This document shows positions 11,226 to 22,683 of a stretch of 64,000 bases of DNA, piece after piece. The DNA comes from Branchiostoma floridae (Eukaryota > Chordata > Leptocardii > Amphioxiformes > Branchiostomatidae). Where the stretch lies: positions 1,084,900 through 1,148,899 of the forward strand of contig NC_049983.1 of the NCBI RefSeq assembly GCF_000003815.2, given 5' to 3'. The number at the start of each line of letters is the position of its first letter. Position 1 is the first letter of the stretch. The notes under the pieces were generated by a model. The model searched no databases and had not been told where the DNA came from. It saw only the letters and a list, made by a program, of their open reading frames with translations. The position numbers and the translations under genes were made by a program.

Positions 11226-11582
11226 AATCAGCGGGGTATGACGCAGAGAGAATGATATTTTGTTTTTCTGCAAGTGGCAGACACATCTTTGAGTTCTGCC
11301 CACGCACTGCAAACTTTTCTACCAATGACGAGGCCGTGGGTATTATCCTGCTTTGGAGTGTCGTTGTAGAAGTGAAACAAGTGTAGACGTCGGAATGACC
11401 TCGAGTCTGGTTTTAAGCTGCCTCCAAACTACTTTTACAGTCAGTATTCATGATTAGAGAAGGCGCTTTTCGTAGTCACAACGTAGTTACGTAGTCACTC
11501 CGTCATGTAGATCATGCATAGGAATTCTATGTTAAAATTCTCGGACCGGTGCGTGTTTTTTTTACACAAGGTCCTGTATCCG

Positions 11583-11800
11583 ATAAGTTGTGAGACCGCG
11601 TGGCTTGATCGGCAGCGCGTTCGCCTCAGGCCCAAGAGGTCCTGAGTTCGAGTCCCGCCGTGCCAGCGACCTTGTGCAATTGGGGAAGGCTCTTTACACG
11701 ACTCTCCTCACTTGACTCAGGAGTAAATGAGTATCTAGCTGCGGCTAGTGGCAGTGGCAGGCGCGGGACATAACGCTCAGGGAGTGCATATTAAATCATT
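11583..11800 (+). mobile_element. tRNA-derived SINE, plus strand
   Basis: Box A-like TGGCTTGATCGG (11601-11612) and box B-like GAGTTCGAGTCC (11644-11655) with correct spacing are followed by a SINE body (GGGAAGGCTCTTTACACGAC, ACTCAGGAGTAAATGAGTA) and an AT-rich end near 11790. It is in the same family as the minus-strand copy at 3875-4040. The tRNA-like part does not fold as a normal tRNA gene. Confidence 0.75.
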
Positions 11801-12521
11801 CATTTATCATAAATAAAAAATCGTCCTCATCATATTTACGCGCTTACTTATTACACTAGTTACTCATGAATATATGCGTTATGATTGATTTTTTTAAAGA
11901 AATATTTTAAAGATTACACACAACAAATATCAAAATTGTATATTGCGAACAGGAAAGATAAATCTCAGTCTTCAATTTTACTTACACCTGTGACTTTTTT
12001 CCTGAATTATTCCCCCCCCCCAATTATTTCCATAATGTTCACATATAATCATTACATCACACACATGAAGGGTTTGTCTCCTGTGTGTCTTGCTGCTATA
12101 TGGTTGTCCAAAGTTACTTTCTGTGCTGCAGAATAGTCACATCGGTCACATCTGTGGGGTCTTTCACCTGTATGTGTTTTCATATGTTGAGACAATCTTG
12201 ATTTTTGAGCCGCCCTGTGCCCACACTCCTCACACATGTAGGGTTTTTCACCAGTGTGTCTTAATGCTATATGGATGTCCAAATGCCCTTTCTGTGCTGC
12301 AGAATAGTCACACTGGTCACCTTTGTAGGGCCTTTCACCTGTATGGGTTCTCATGTGTTGAGACAATCTCGATCTTTTACCTGTCCCGTAACCACAGAAA
12401 CCACACATGAAGAGTTTTTCACCGTCGTGTATTGCTGCTATGTGGTAGTCAACGTGGAATTTCCGGTTTGCAGAATAGTCACACTGCTCACACTTGTAGG
12501 GTCTTTCTCCAGTGTGGATTA

Positions 12522-12660
12522 CACTGCATGAAATATCGGATTTACCAAACTTACCATTGGTGTGTAAATACCTGGTAAATCTGATGTACAATATTTACCC
12601 AAATTTAGCACATATTTACCCGGTAAATTTGGATAAATACGGGTAAATGCTGGTAATGCA
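12522..12660. repeat. Left subterminal TTTACC/GGTAAA motif cluster
   Basis: About eight copies of TTTACC or its complement GGTAAA in mixed orientation. Such clusters are the expected transposase-binding subterminal repeats of CACTA elements. Confidence 0.6.
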
Positions 12661-13479
12661 CCCTGATATAAGGCCTTAAACAGGGGTACATTTATTGCAT
12701 TGTCAGGGATGGGCCCTCTTTTATGGCCTTATATAGGGGTACATGTGTTACATTGTTAGGGCTGGATCCTGGTATAAGGCCTAATATAGGCGTGCATGTA
12801 TTACATTGTCAGGGATGGACCCTGGTATAAGGCCTTATATAGGGGTGCATGTATTACATTGTCAGGGATGGACCCTGGTATAAGGCCTTATATAGGGGTG
12901 CATGTATTACATTGTCAGGGATGGACCCTGGTATAAGGCCTTATATAGGGGTGCATGTATTACATTGTCAGGGATGGACCCTGGTATAAGGCCTTATATA
13001 GGGGTGCATGTACATTGTCAGGGAAGGACCCTGGTATAAGGCCTAATATAGGGGTGCATGTATTACATTGTCAGGGATGGACCCTGGTATTAAGGCCTTA
13101 TATAGGAGTGCATGTATTACATTGTCAGGGATGGACCCTGGTATAAGGCCTTATATAGGGGTGCATGTATTACATTGTCAGGGATGGACCCTGGTATAAG
13201 GCCTTATATCGGGGTGCATGTATTACATTGTCAGGGATGGACCCTGGTATAAGGCCTTATATAAGGGTGCATGTATTACATTGTCAGGGATGGACCCTGG
13301 TATAAGGCCTTATATAGGGGTGCATGTATTACATTGTCAGGGATGGACCCTGGTATAAGGCCTTATATAGGGGTGCATGTATTACATTGTCAGGGATGGA
13401 CCCTGGTATAAGGCCTTATGTAGGGGTGCATGTATTACATTGTCAGGGATGGACCCTGGTATAAGGCCTTATATAGGGG
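12661..13479. repeat. 53-bp satellite array
   Basis: About 15 units of 53 bp (for example starts at 12877 and 12930). Each contains a perfect 14-bp palindrome TATAAGGCCTTATA plus CATTGTCAGGGATGGACC. Most copies are identical, so amplification was recent. It lies inside the CACTA-like element. Confidence 0.9.
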
Positions 13480-15355
13480 TGCGGTGGTAACCACAGTGTA
13501 CAGAACACCCCACCGCCCTGAGATAAGAGTTATGTCAGGGCGAGGGTACTCGCAGTATACAGAACACACCACCGCCCTGAGATAAGAGTTATCCGAGGGC
13601 AGTGGTACCCGCAGTGTACAGAACACCACACCGCCCTGAGATAAGAGTTATCCCTGGGCGGTGGTACCCAGAGTATACAGAACACCACACCGCCCTGAGA
13701 TAAGAGTTATCCCAGGGCGAGGGTACCCACAGTGTACAGAACACCACACCGCCCTGAGATAAGTGTTATCCCAGGGCGAGGGTACCCACAGTGTACAGAA
13801 CACCACACCGCCCTGAGATAAGAGTTATCCCAGGGCGAGGGTACCCACAGTGTACAGAACACCACACCGCCCTGAGATAAGAGTTATCCCAGGGCGAGGG
13901 TACCCACAGTGTACAGAACATCACACCGCCCTGAGATAAGAGTTATCCCAGGGCGAGGGTACCCACAGTGTACAGAACACCTCACTGTCCTGAGATAAGA
14001 GTTATGTCAGGATGGGGGCACCCAAAGGGTATAGAACACCTCACCGCCCTGAGATAAGAGTTATCCCAGGGCGAGGGTACCCACAGTGTACAGAACACCA
14101 CACCGCCCTGAGATAAGAGTTATCCCAGGGCGAGGGTACCCACAGTGTACAGAACACCACACCGCCCTGAGATAAGAGTTATCCCAGGGCGAGGGTACCC
14201 ACAGTGTACAGAACACCACACCGCCCTGAGATAAGAGTTATCCCAGGGCGAGGGTACCCACAGTGTACAGAACACCACACCGCCCTGAGATAAGAGTTAT
14301 CCCAGGGCGAGGGTACCCACAGTGTACAGAACACCACACCGCCCTGAGATAAGAGTTATCCCAGGGCGAGGGTACCCACAGTGTACAGAACACCACACCG
14401 CCCTGAGATAAGAGTTATCCCAGGGCGAGGGTACCCACAGTGTACAGAACACCACACCACCCTGAGATAAGAGTTATCCCAGGGCGAGGGTACCCACAGT
14501 GTACAGAACACCACACCGCCCTGAGATAAGAGTTATCCCAGGGCGAGGGTACCCACAGTGTACAGAACACCACACCGCCCTGAGATAAGAGTTATCCCAG
14601 GGCGAGGGTACCCACAGTGTACAGAACACCACACCGCCCTGAGATAAGAGTTATCCCAGGGCGAGGGTACCCACAGTGTACAGAACACCACACCACCCTG
14701 AGATAAGAGTTATCCCAGGGCGAGGGTACCCACAGTGTACAGAACACCACACCGCCCTGAGATAAGAGTTATCCCAGGGCGAGGGTACCCACAGTGTACA
14801 GAACACCACACCGCCCTGAGATAAGAGTTATCCCAGGGCGAGGGTACCCACAGTGTACAGAACACCACACCGCCCTGAGATAAGAGTTATCCCAGGGCGA
14901 GGGTACCCACAGTGTACAGAACACCACACCGCCCTGAGATAAGAGTTATCCCAGGGCGAGGGTACCCACAGTGTACAGAACACCACACCGCCCTGAGATA
15001 AGAGTTATCCCAGGGCGAGGGTACCCACAGTGTACAGAACACCACACCGCCCTGAGATAAGAGTTATCCCAGGGCGAGGGTACCCACAGTGTACAGAACA
15101 CCACACCGCCCTGAGATAAGAATTATCCCAGGGCGAGGGTACCCACAGTGTACAGAACACCACACCGCCCTGAGATAAGAGTTATCCCAGGGCGAGGGTA
15201 CCCACAGTGTACAGAACACCACACCGCCCTGAGATAAGAGTTATCCCAGGGCGAGAGTACCCACAGTGTACAGAACACCTCACTGCCCTGAGATAAGATT
15301 TATGTCAGGATGGGGGCACCCAAAGGGTATAGAACACCTCACCGCCCTGAGATAA
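13480..15355. repeat. 59-bp satellite array with paired GATA palindrome
   Basis: About 32 units of 59 bp. Each has CCCTGAGATAA, GAG, TTATCCCAGGG, an 11-bp-arm hairpin with one mismatch, and GGGTACCC. The hairpin presents two convergent WGATAR-type sites. A variant unit (GTCAGGATGGGGGCACCC) occurs at about 13980 and 15278, exactly 22 units (1298 bp) apart, showing a block duplication within the array. Confidence 0.9.
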
Positions 15356-18300
15356 TAGTATTGGGGACAGAGCATAAAAGTTGAACACAGTCATCATTAC
15401 CAGTCGACTATCATTTTAGGCCTTGACTTGAGTGAAATTGTAGGTGTAGTTCATTCATGAATGAGTCTCTATTAATAAGTATTTTACCATGATTGTTTAC
15501 CATACTTAGAATTACATAACGGGCCCCTTATATATTTATGAAGAAAAATGCTTCAGTTAAAACTCAAGACAGTTCACAATCACAGATCTTATGTATTTAT
15601 AAATTATATGCTACACAGTTTGTGATAAATAACAAAGGTCACAGCTTTTAGTTAAAACAACTCTAAAATCTACAGTGAAAAATCCAAAAGATAACAGGTC
15701 AATCTTTAAACAGATGCTGTAAAGCAAACTTGAATCTAACCAAGGAAGGAAGGCCTTATAAGCTTTACACATTGTGTCACAAATGTCCCTCATGGTCAAC
15801 GTGCTGTATTGGGTCCTAAAAGGTCAACTTCTGACCTCAGGGTCAACATCCTAAAGGCCACAGAAATACTACGATCTGATTGGACCGTCGGAAACGCATG
15901 CGCACCATGCGGGCGCGGGACAATTACAAAAAGTCGTTACGAGATATGAGATCAGACATGACTACGGGGTTTTACGTATCGCTTTCTACGCTACAAATGG
16001 CACAAGGAGTCTGCTATGGTCGGTCAGCAATTTGGGAGAGGCTTGTGAGTGTAGGGGGAATATGGTGTAAGCTCAAACGGACGGAAAATTATCGTGAATG
16101 ATGTTTTAGTTGTACGTTTGGCGGCCGCCCCCCTCCCACCCTGGGCGGCGCACCCTCCCCGCAGGATCCAACGTGTACTTGAGAAAGAGAAGAAAGAGAT
16201 AGAGAGAAAGGAATGAAGGAAAGCACATGAGACCATTTACCGACAACTGAAGCGGTTAGAGAGACAACAACAACAACGTGTACTTCGGTGAGTAGAAAAT
16301 ATATAGACTGTGCTTGCCTTTCAGTGTGCTTCGTTTTTTAAGCAAAAAGTAGGTTCGCTTTTGCTTTTCCCACTTGTTTTGTTATTGACATGTAATCGTT
16401 AGAAACAAATTTGTCTCCAACTAACCTGCCCCCCTCCCCCATTTAATAGGAAAATGTATTGGACAACAGGCATTTCGTATCTGGTTTTATGATACAAAAC
16501 AGCAACAGCACTTGATGGGTGAATAATTGTGCGTTGATAAGAGAATTAATTTGTAGTCACATACATACTGTTAAACTTGAAACAAGTAGGATTAAATTAA
16601 TGCTTCCAAATGATTATTTATATTTTATAGATTATACTAGTACTATACATATTTAAATATATTTATTCATGTATTCGTTCAAATCATGGCTGGCATCACA
16701 CAGCCAAGGCTGTCGATCTAGTTGTGACTATTATTATCAAGGGCTAACCTTTAACAATTTGAACACTGTTCAGTAACTGACAGTTGTTTGGTCACTAATT
16801 TGATGACTATTATATTTAAGGTATGGATTTAAGTCACGGTGTGTATGTATTAAATTCAGGGATGGCTGGATCTGATTGTGTCATTATTTCCCTTTTTATA
16901 TGCCTCCAGTACAGCTGCAGTAGATACCTCCTTCAGACATGCAGCACAAGTTGTGAGGGTGGATAGCCAGAAGTAAAGCAAGCATCAGCCAGAAGTTTAG
17001 CTGCTGAATACTTCAATGCTGCTACACACTCCATAGGTAAGCCTCAAAACTACAGTCCTGCATGACCAATATCATCATTGGCACACTTCAGTGTTTACTG
17101 AGGCAGGCCGTTATCATGATTCTGCTTAGTCTGGTTTTAGTTAGTTGTTGTGATGGGACGAAGCACAACTACCCCAGTTATGTCAAAATCGTGCGACATG
17201 TTCCTTGATTGCTGTGTATATATTTTTTATTTGTGTCATACCTGATAACATTTGATAGGGGTGTTCCAGACCGGATGATGATTTTCCGTATCACACAGGC
17301 TTTTTATTTGTATTAGACAGGTTTCCATCAATTGAATAGAACATACTCTGTTCGAATTTTTCTCGAATTGATGTTATTTAAAGAATAGAGTTGTTTGCAC
17401 CGTGCAGGTTGAAACAATGTAGCGAGTTTTATCCTTTTTATGAGTAGTTTAGCAATTAAATTGAGAGTTTTCCGACCTGGATATGATATACATGTATAGA
17501 ATACAACACGGAGTATTCTGTATCACCTAAGGTACCAGGATCACCCGAAGGCCGGAGGGTGATCCGACCCGTAGGAGGGGTGGGACCGAGGATGATGTGA
17601 AATACTATACACCATGTTTTATTTTATTTGTAACATACCTACCTGAGAAAACACAAGTTTCGATGCAAAACGCGCCAGAAGTTTAAAAAAATTTGGTGTC
17701 CTTGAACAAAAACAGTTACAGCAGCAATTTTAACGTCTGAATCAGTTATTCGAATTTTAGACCACGCCGCCCTCGGTGTGGGTAGAGTACGTTTGAAGTG
17801 TTCGATGGAAGCCTGTGTGATACAGCTTTTCATTGCCCAGTCCAGAACACCCGTATCGACCAATATCGTGGCCCAGGTATGACGACATGAAATTTACATG
17901 AAAAATACAACACAATGTATTCGGCATTACTCTCAGTCCCAGCCCTCCCACGGATCGGATCGCTTGACCCAGTCAGGCTGGTACACCATGTTGTTGTATT
18001 CTATATTTATCAATTTTCAGTACACATGGGGACTACCCTTCAGTTGCAAATTTAAATAGGCTAGATTTCCACACATAGATTTATATTCTGTGATACTTTT
18101 GTTTTATCATGTAGGAACTGACTCACCACACAAAGGACTCCAAACTCATGCCAAGAAGTTCAGCATTCAGACACAGAAGAAGGCAGCCTGTGCTTGTTTG
18201 GACCCTACACGGAGTGCTTCGCAGCAGTGGACTTGAATATAGATGACAAGAGGATGTCTGTACGCAGTTCCACAGAATGTACTAGTAACTCAGGTGTTCA

Positions 18301-19540
18301 CAGTTTGGCTGGACTTTAAAAGTTTACTCATCTGTATTTCAATATCTTTATTGACAACAACTTTGTTCTTTTATGTGATTGCTCTTAACCTAAGGGCCAC
18401 TAAAATCTTCATAGCTTTGAAGACTTCCAGTATGAAGCAAATTCTGTTTCACTGTTGTGTGATTGTATGAACCGTGTGATTATGATACATTTTACATAAT
18501 TGTCAGAATTACATTGTACCTACACAGGTCCCATACAATATGCTTGTACCTGCATATACAGGTGGTATTTTGAGCCCTGACATGCATCTGACCCTCACCA
18601 TTCTCCAAAGGAAATGGATTTCTTAGCCAGATCACTGGGTTGTTTTTAATCTGTTATGAACTTATTAATTCCCCAATCTATGAAGTTTCGAAAATGATGA
18701 ATTGTTGCTTGAATAAACATGTAGCATCACATGATGCTAATACTAGTAATAGGATCATGTTGGCAAAGTGTAAAACAATACAGGCCCCATTAAATGTTAC
18801 ATAAGTCTTTTATAGGTCATTAATGCACTGCATTTCAGTGTCATGTTACTGTTTCTTTCATTCATCTTGATCATAGTTGCACATTTTGCTTTTTACATTT
18901 GTTAACAGTGACAGCATAGTTTGGATGTTGCACACAATATATGATACAACTGTTACAGTACACAGTAAGTACATTGCAAATTCTTAACTGAGTGCTTATT
19001 GTAGTCTCCAACTTCCAAGCAGACATGTCAGCTTGTCCAAGTAGGGACAAATAAGTTTCCATGGGATTTCTGTCCTTTGTAGTCTATTCAGTTATCTGCC
19101 TGCCAGTTGGTTCACTCCTATTACTCAAGTCCCCTATTAGTATTTGACCAAGCCAGAGTCTGGTAGAGACTGGGCTAATTGCAGATGAAATGTGATGGGC
19201 AAATAGTGTATGGCAAAAATATTGTATATAATTTCTAAAGCCTGTTTGTCAGTGCACAATGACGGAGACTGATGATAGGTTTAGATAGTGTGTGATGATA
19301 AAATACTTTCTTAAATATCATCCATGATAAAAGCTGCTTGTAACTGATCAGCTTGTACACAGGACAGTTGACCAATGTTCAATCATGCTATTAACATTAG
19401 CTATATAGCTTATAAGAAAAGGCCACAATTGTATATCTGTTATTTATCTGTTTACCCTTTAGAAATCCTAACTGTCATTGTTGATATGTTTATCCAATAA
19501 ATAATGCTGAGTTTGGCCACAAATCGTGTTATGATTCAAA
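15356..19540 (+). other. Possible captured transcription unit inside the CACTA-like element
   Basis: On the + strand there is an NRF-1-like GCATGCGCAC (about 15895) and a Gln/Arg-rich coil-like segment ending at a GTGAGT donor near 16290. A segment ending ATAG/GTAAGC at 17036 splices in phase to an acceptor TCATGTAG and a last exon from 18119 to a stop at 18239 (..ACLDPTRSASQQWT). Poly(A) signals AATAAA lie at 18712 and 19496. In-frame stops occur if the upstream acceptor at about 16909 is used, so the model is uncertain and may be a decayed captured gene. I recognise no family. Confidence 0.3.
17477..18010. repeat. Dispersed repeat with ATAGAATACAACAC ends
   Basis: ATAGAATACAACAC..GTATTCTGTATCACC near 17497-17530 and GTTGTATTCTATATTTATCA near 17991-18015 face each other. 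The same words occur in inverse order at 37500-37710. This looks like a small inverted-repeat element nested in the CACTA-like element; its exact ends are unclear. Confidence 0.5.
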
Positions 19541-19544
19541 ATCA

Positions 19545-20008
19545 TGGGTAATTCTGGGGAGTAATCGGTTTACCGGCTAAATGTGGGTAAAGGGGGGCAT
19601 ATGATATTATTCTGGTAAAGGTTGTATAAAGCCAAGGTAAATACAGCTAAATGTGGGTAAAGGGGGATAAATATAGCATTGAATATTCTGGTAAAGGTAT
19701 GTATAAATCCAAGGTAAATATGGGTAAATACAGCTATATGAGAAATACTCCGCATGGTAAATGTCGGTAAATCCGCAAAATATATGAGAAATACCTCGTA
19801 CGGTAAATCTCGGTAAACGCATATTTACACGAACCTGGTAAATGTGGGTAAATCAGGCAAACATTACCCGCTATACCATGCGGGTAAATGCCTGGTATAT
19901 TTGCACCTTTACCGGCGGGTAAATGTCGATAAATCCCTGGTAAATCTAAACTTTACCCGGCTATACATCGCATTTACCAATGGGGTAAATTCGACTTTTC
20001 ATGCAGTG
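19545..20008. repeat. Right subterminal GGTAAA motif cluster
   Basis: More than 20 copies of GGTAAA/TTTACC within 460 bp, mostly in one orientation. It mirrors the left end of the element and marks this as its transposase-recognition region. Confidence 0.65.
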
Positions 20009-21054
20009 TTATGGTGTGTTGGAGTAAGGTTGATCTATTAGTTGTCCTATATCCGCACTCTCCACACATGTAGGGTTCCTTACCCGTGTGTTTATTGCGA
20101 TGATGGTCCAAACCGGATTTCCATGCTGCAGAATAGTCACACTGGTCACACTTGTAGGGTCTTTCACCTGTATGGATTCTCATATGTTTGGACAAGTTAG
20201 CTTTATGGGCTGTCCTGTGTCCACACTCCCCACACATGTAGGGTTTCTCGCCAACGTTCTTTAAGGTGACTTTCTCGGCTGCCATTACGTCTTCTGCGTC
20301 GGTTCTTTTGCTGTCAGAGACAACATGAGAAACCCCGGTGGAAGACCCGTCATTGATTTCGTTGGGGGCCTGACGTTCTACTGTTGCCATGTCCGACCTA
20401 AAAACAAAAAAAGTAGGAGAAATAATAAAACTTGACCTATGAGCATGTCGAAATCCAACTTGATCAAGATATCAAATTTCAACTCCACACATTAGAACAT
20501 ACCTTAATGTGTAGAACGATCATTTAGTGATCCTTTGTATTGTTTTGTCTATGCCAACAAGGCTAACCCTTTTTTTATAGCAACAGGCTTGTTTAGTAGC
20601 CTTGGTTGTGCGTGCTGAACAGCCAATTTAAGCCTTGTAACATTGCTTTTATCACAGATAGTATCTTACCTTGAACCTTGAACCGCGTTGTTATTTGTCG
20701 GTATCAACTAAGCCCCTCCAACCCCCACTCGATGTTTGCTTGTAGGGCATTCCATGGGTTGATGGCACGGTAGAGAAAAGCTAGCTGTTTTGAGTTTGTT
20801 TGTGCCTTAGATATACGTAGTTTGAAACTGAAGGAATTGGATAATGTAGTTGAATATGTTTGGGTTGAATGGACGGGAGAAATAGAACTGTAAATGTTAT
20901 AGAGCTAATGAATGACGAGCATTCTGAAATACGAATCAATACATGTGCTGGTAGTATATATGCATTGTAACCGTTCATATATTATTCATTGTATATTGTG
21001 CAGTTAGCAGCCCCGCCCTTAATGATAGCCTCCAGCTAGTTGGGCAGTCCTGGC

Positions 21055-21245
21055 TTCATGTCTTTTTTTGTATATATTAGCCACATGCCAACAAAATAGA
21101 ACCTGCCTTCCTATGTTGACCTTTTTTATATATTAGCCAGACACATGCAAACAAAATGAAACCTGACTTCCTATGTTGAACTTTTTTTTATATATATTAG
21201 CCAGACACATGCAAACAAAATAGAACCTGCCTTCCTATGTTGATC
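21055..21245. repeat. Three-copy ~63-bp tandem repeat
   Basis: Three units share ATATATTAGCCA.ACACATGC, AACAAAAT.GAACCTG and CTTCCTATGTTGA. It lies in the presumed first intron of the zinc-finger gene. Confidence 0.75.
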
Positions 21246-21584
21246 ATATGTAACCTGCAACAATCTTGACATGCTTCTCGACTTCAAGGAAATGTAGCAT
21301 TTCCACATATGAACGTAATTCTGTGGTAATTTCAGTATGCAGTTTATATGTCAGTATCGTCTAAGCCCTTTCAAACCGCCACTTTGCATGCACGAGGAGC
21401 TTGTACGAGGTTGGAACAGGTACGTACATTTTGCTCTGCCCCCTCCTCCGTCATATTGTCACCATATTTACATTCAAAAAATTTGCATCAATCATCATGT
21501 TACTATGATCTTTTTTCACAGAAATGACTACGAAACTCTTAGACTCTACATAAAAAGGTTTGACAGCTCGTTACTAAATCTTAC

Positions 21585-21680
21585 CTTCCTCTAATGACGG
21601 ATTTTTCCTTACGTAGACCGGGACTCGGGCTGCTTTGTTCTTTGTCTTTTGTATTGACGCTACAAGTCATTACGCTGTGA
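21585..21680 (-). other. Candidate non-coding first exon of the zinc-finger gene
   Basis: On the minus strand a GC-balanced stretch ends at a strong donor, GAGGAAG/GTAAGA (21585), and is followed 1.2 kb later by the acceptor at 20397. Upstream it contains a CRE-like TACGTCAC. No ATG-initiated long frame occurs, which fits a leader exon. Inferred from signals. Confidence 0.35.
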
Positions 21681-21712
21681 CGTAGGTCAAAGGTGAAGGC
21701 CTCAAACCCAAG

Positions 21713-22072
21713 GTTATAATGTATAAATACCTGTCATTTGTTATAATGTATAAATACCTGTCATTTGTTATAATGTATAAATATCTGCCATTTGTTATGA
21801 TGTATAAATACCTGCCATTTGTTATAGTGTGTAAATACCTGTCATCTGTTATAATGTATAAGTGCCTGTCATTTGTTATAATGTATAAATACCTGCCATT
21901 TGTTATGATGTATAAATACCTGCCACTTGTTAGAATGTGTAAATACCTGTCATTTGTTATAATTTATAAGTGCCTGTCATTTGTTATAATGTATAAATAC
22001 CTGCCATTTGTTATAATGAATAGATACCTGCCATTTGTTATGTGTAAATAGCTACCATTTGTTATAATGTAA
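21713..22072. repeat. 27-bp minisatellite
   Basis: About 13 units of 27 bp of the type TATAATGTATAAATACCTGYCATTTGT. The period is divisible by three, so the + frame stays open as a 9-residue repeat (MYKYLSFVI), which is not taken as coding. Confidence 0.9.
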
Positions 22073-22683
22073 TACTATCCTCCTAGTGAAATTATTTTCG
22101 TAAGTAACGAAGTGTGTTTTGATAGAAGGCATCACGACACAACTTATATATGGTTTATCTATAAACTTCTTATAGCTGAATAGCGACTACAATGTTAAAC
22201 ACACCACATACAATTACGTATGTAACTTGACATATGTAACAAAAAGAACAATCATATATGCAATGATGGTAAAGTTTCTAAAAAGCATGATATCTGTGCC
22301 TGTGTGCCATCTTACAAGTAATTACGTGAGTAGGGCTCCCGTACCACCCACCTCTCTCATCAAATAGTATTATGAATGGCCTAGGATACTAACTAGAAAG
22401 CTACCCAGGGTGATGATATATTGTATTTTCTCCTGTTAAACTTTAAGACACAGAACATCAATTCAGTCCCTTATAGAAATATGCCACTAATAAGAAATAA
22501 TGAAGCATTTCTGTAAATCCCCTTTCTTTTACTGAAGTATAAAGTCTAGTACATCTATCACACTTTTGAACATTCAATAAAAGCCAAGATCTAAACAAAA
22601 TGTTGCTAATCAGTTTTAACCTATTCGCCATATGTTCTTATCCTGCACATTAATACTGAATAGCGTTAAGAAGTGACGTGTTT
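22073..22683. other. No recognisable gene
   Basis: AT-rich intergenic sequence downstream of the first kelch copy. No ORF or repeat ends are recognised. Confidence 0.5.

Larger units (their letters stand above)
12522..20008. mobile_element. EnSpm/CACTA-like DNA transposon, 7487 bp
   Basis: Terminal inverted repeats begin CACTGCATGAAA on both ends and stay similar for about 26 bp (then ..CG.ATTTACC). The element is flanked by a 3-bp duplication TTA (12519-12521 and 20009-20011). CACTG termini, 3-bp duplications and short subterminal motifs are hallmarks of the EnSpm/CACTA (CMC) group. No transposase-length ORF is present, so it is probably non-autonomous. Inside are two satellite-like arrays (12660-15355) and about 4 kb that may hold a captured gene. 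Chapaev-type elements are the nearest alternative. Confidence 0.75.
12052..20397 (-). pseudogene. C2H2 zinc-finger gene split by a 7.5-kb DNA transposon
   Basis: The 5' part (20390-20009) starts at ATG just after a strong acceptor (TTTTTAG, exon start 20397). It encodes about 43 N-terminal residues and three fingers (YMCGECGHRT.., YKCDQCDYSA.., YMCGECGYRT..). The 3' part (12518-12052) encodes five more fingers and a stub (KPFMCVM, stop). Joining them with one TTA target copy gives 849 bp, 282 aa, in frame, recreating a normal linker (QHTIIHTGERPYKC). The sixth finger lacks its first zinc-binding Cys (YKGDQC), so it is probably unable to fold. Alternating DYSA and GHR/GYR fingers suggest growth by two-finger duplication. 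The likely role is DNA binding in the nucleus. Unless the element is spliced out or absent in other haplotypes, this allele is broken. Confidence 0.85.

Noticed and set aside
11583-11660. Functional tRNA gene
   Set aside because: A and B boxes are present but the stems do not form a normal cloverleaf, and a SINE body follows.
12661-15355. CRISPR-like array
   Set aside because: Units are contiguous tandem repeats without unique spacers, in a eukaryotic transposon.
21719-22051. 110-codon ORF with a 9-residue repeat
   Set aside because: Product of a 27-bp minisatellite.
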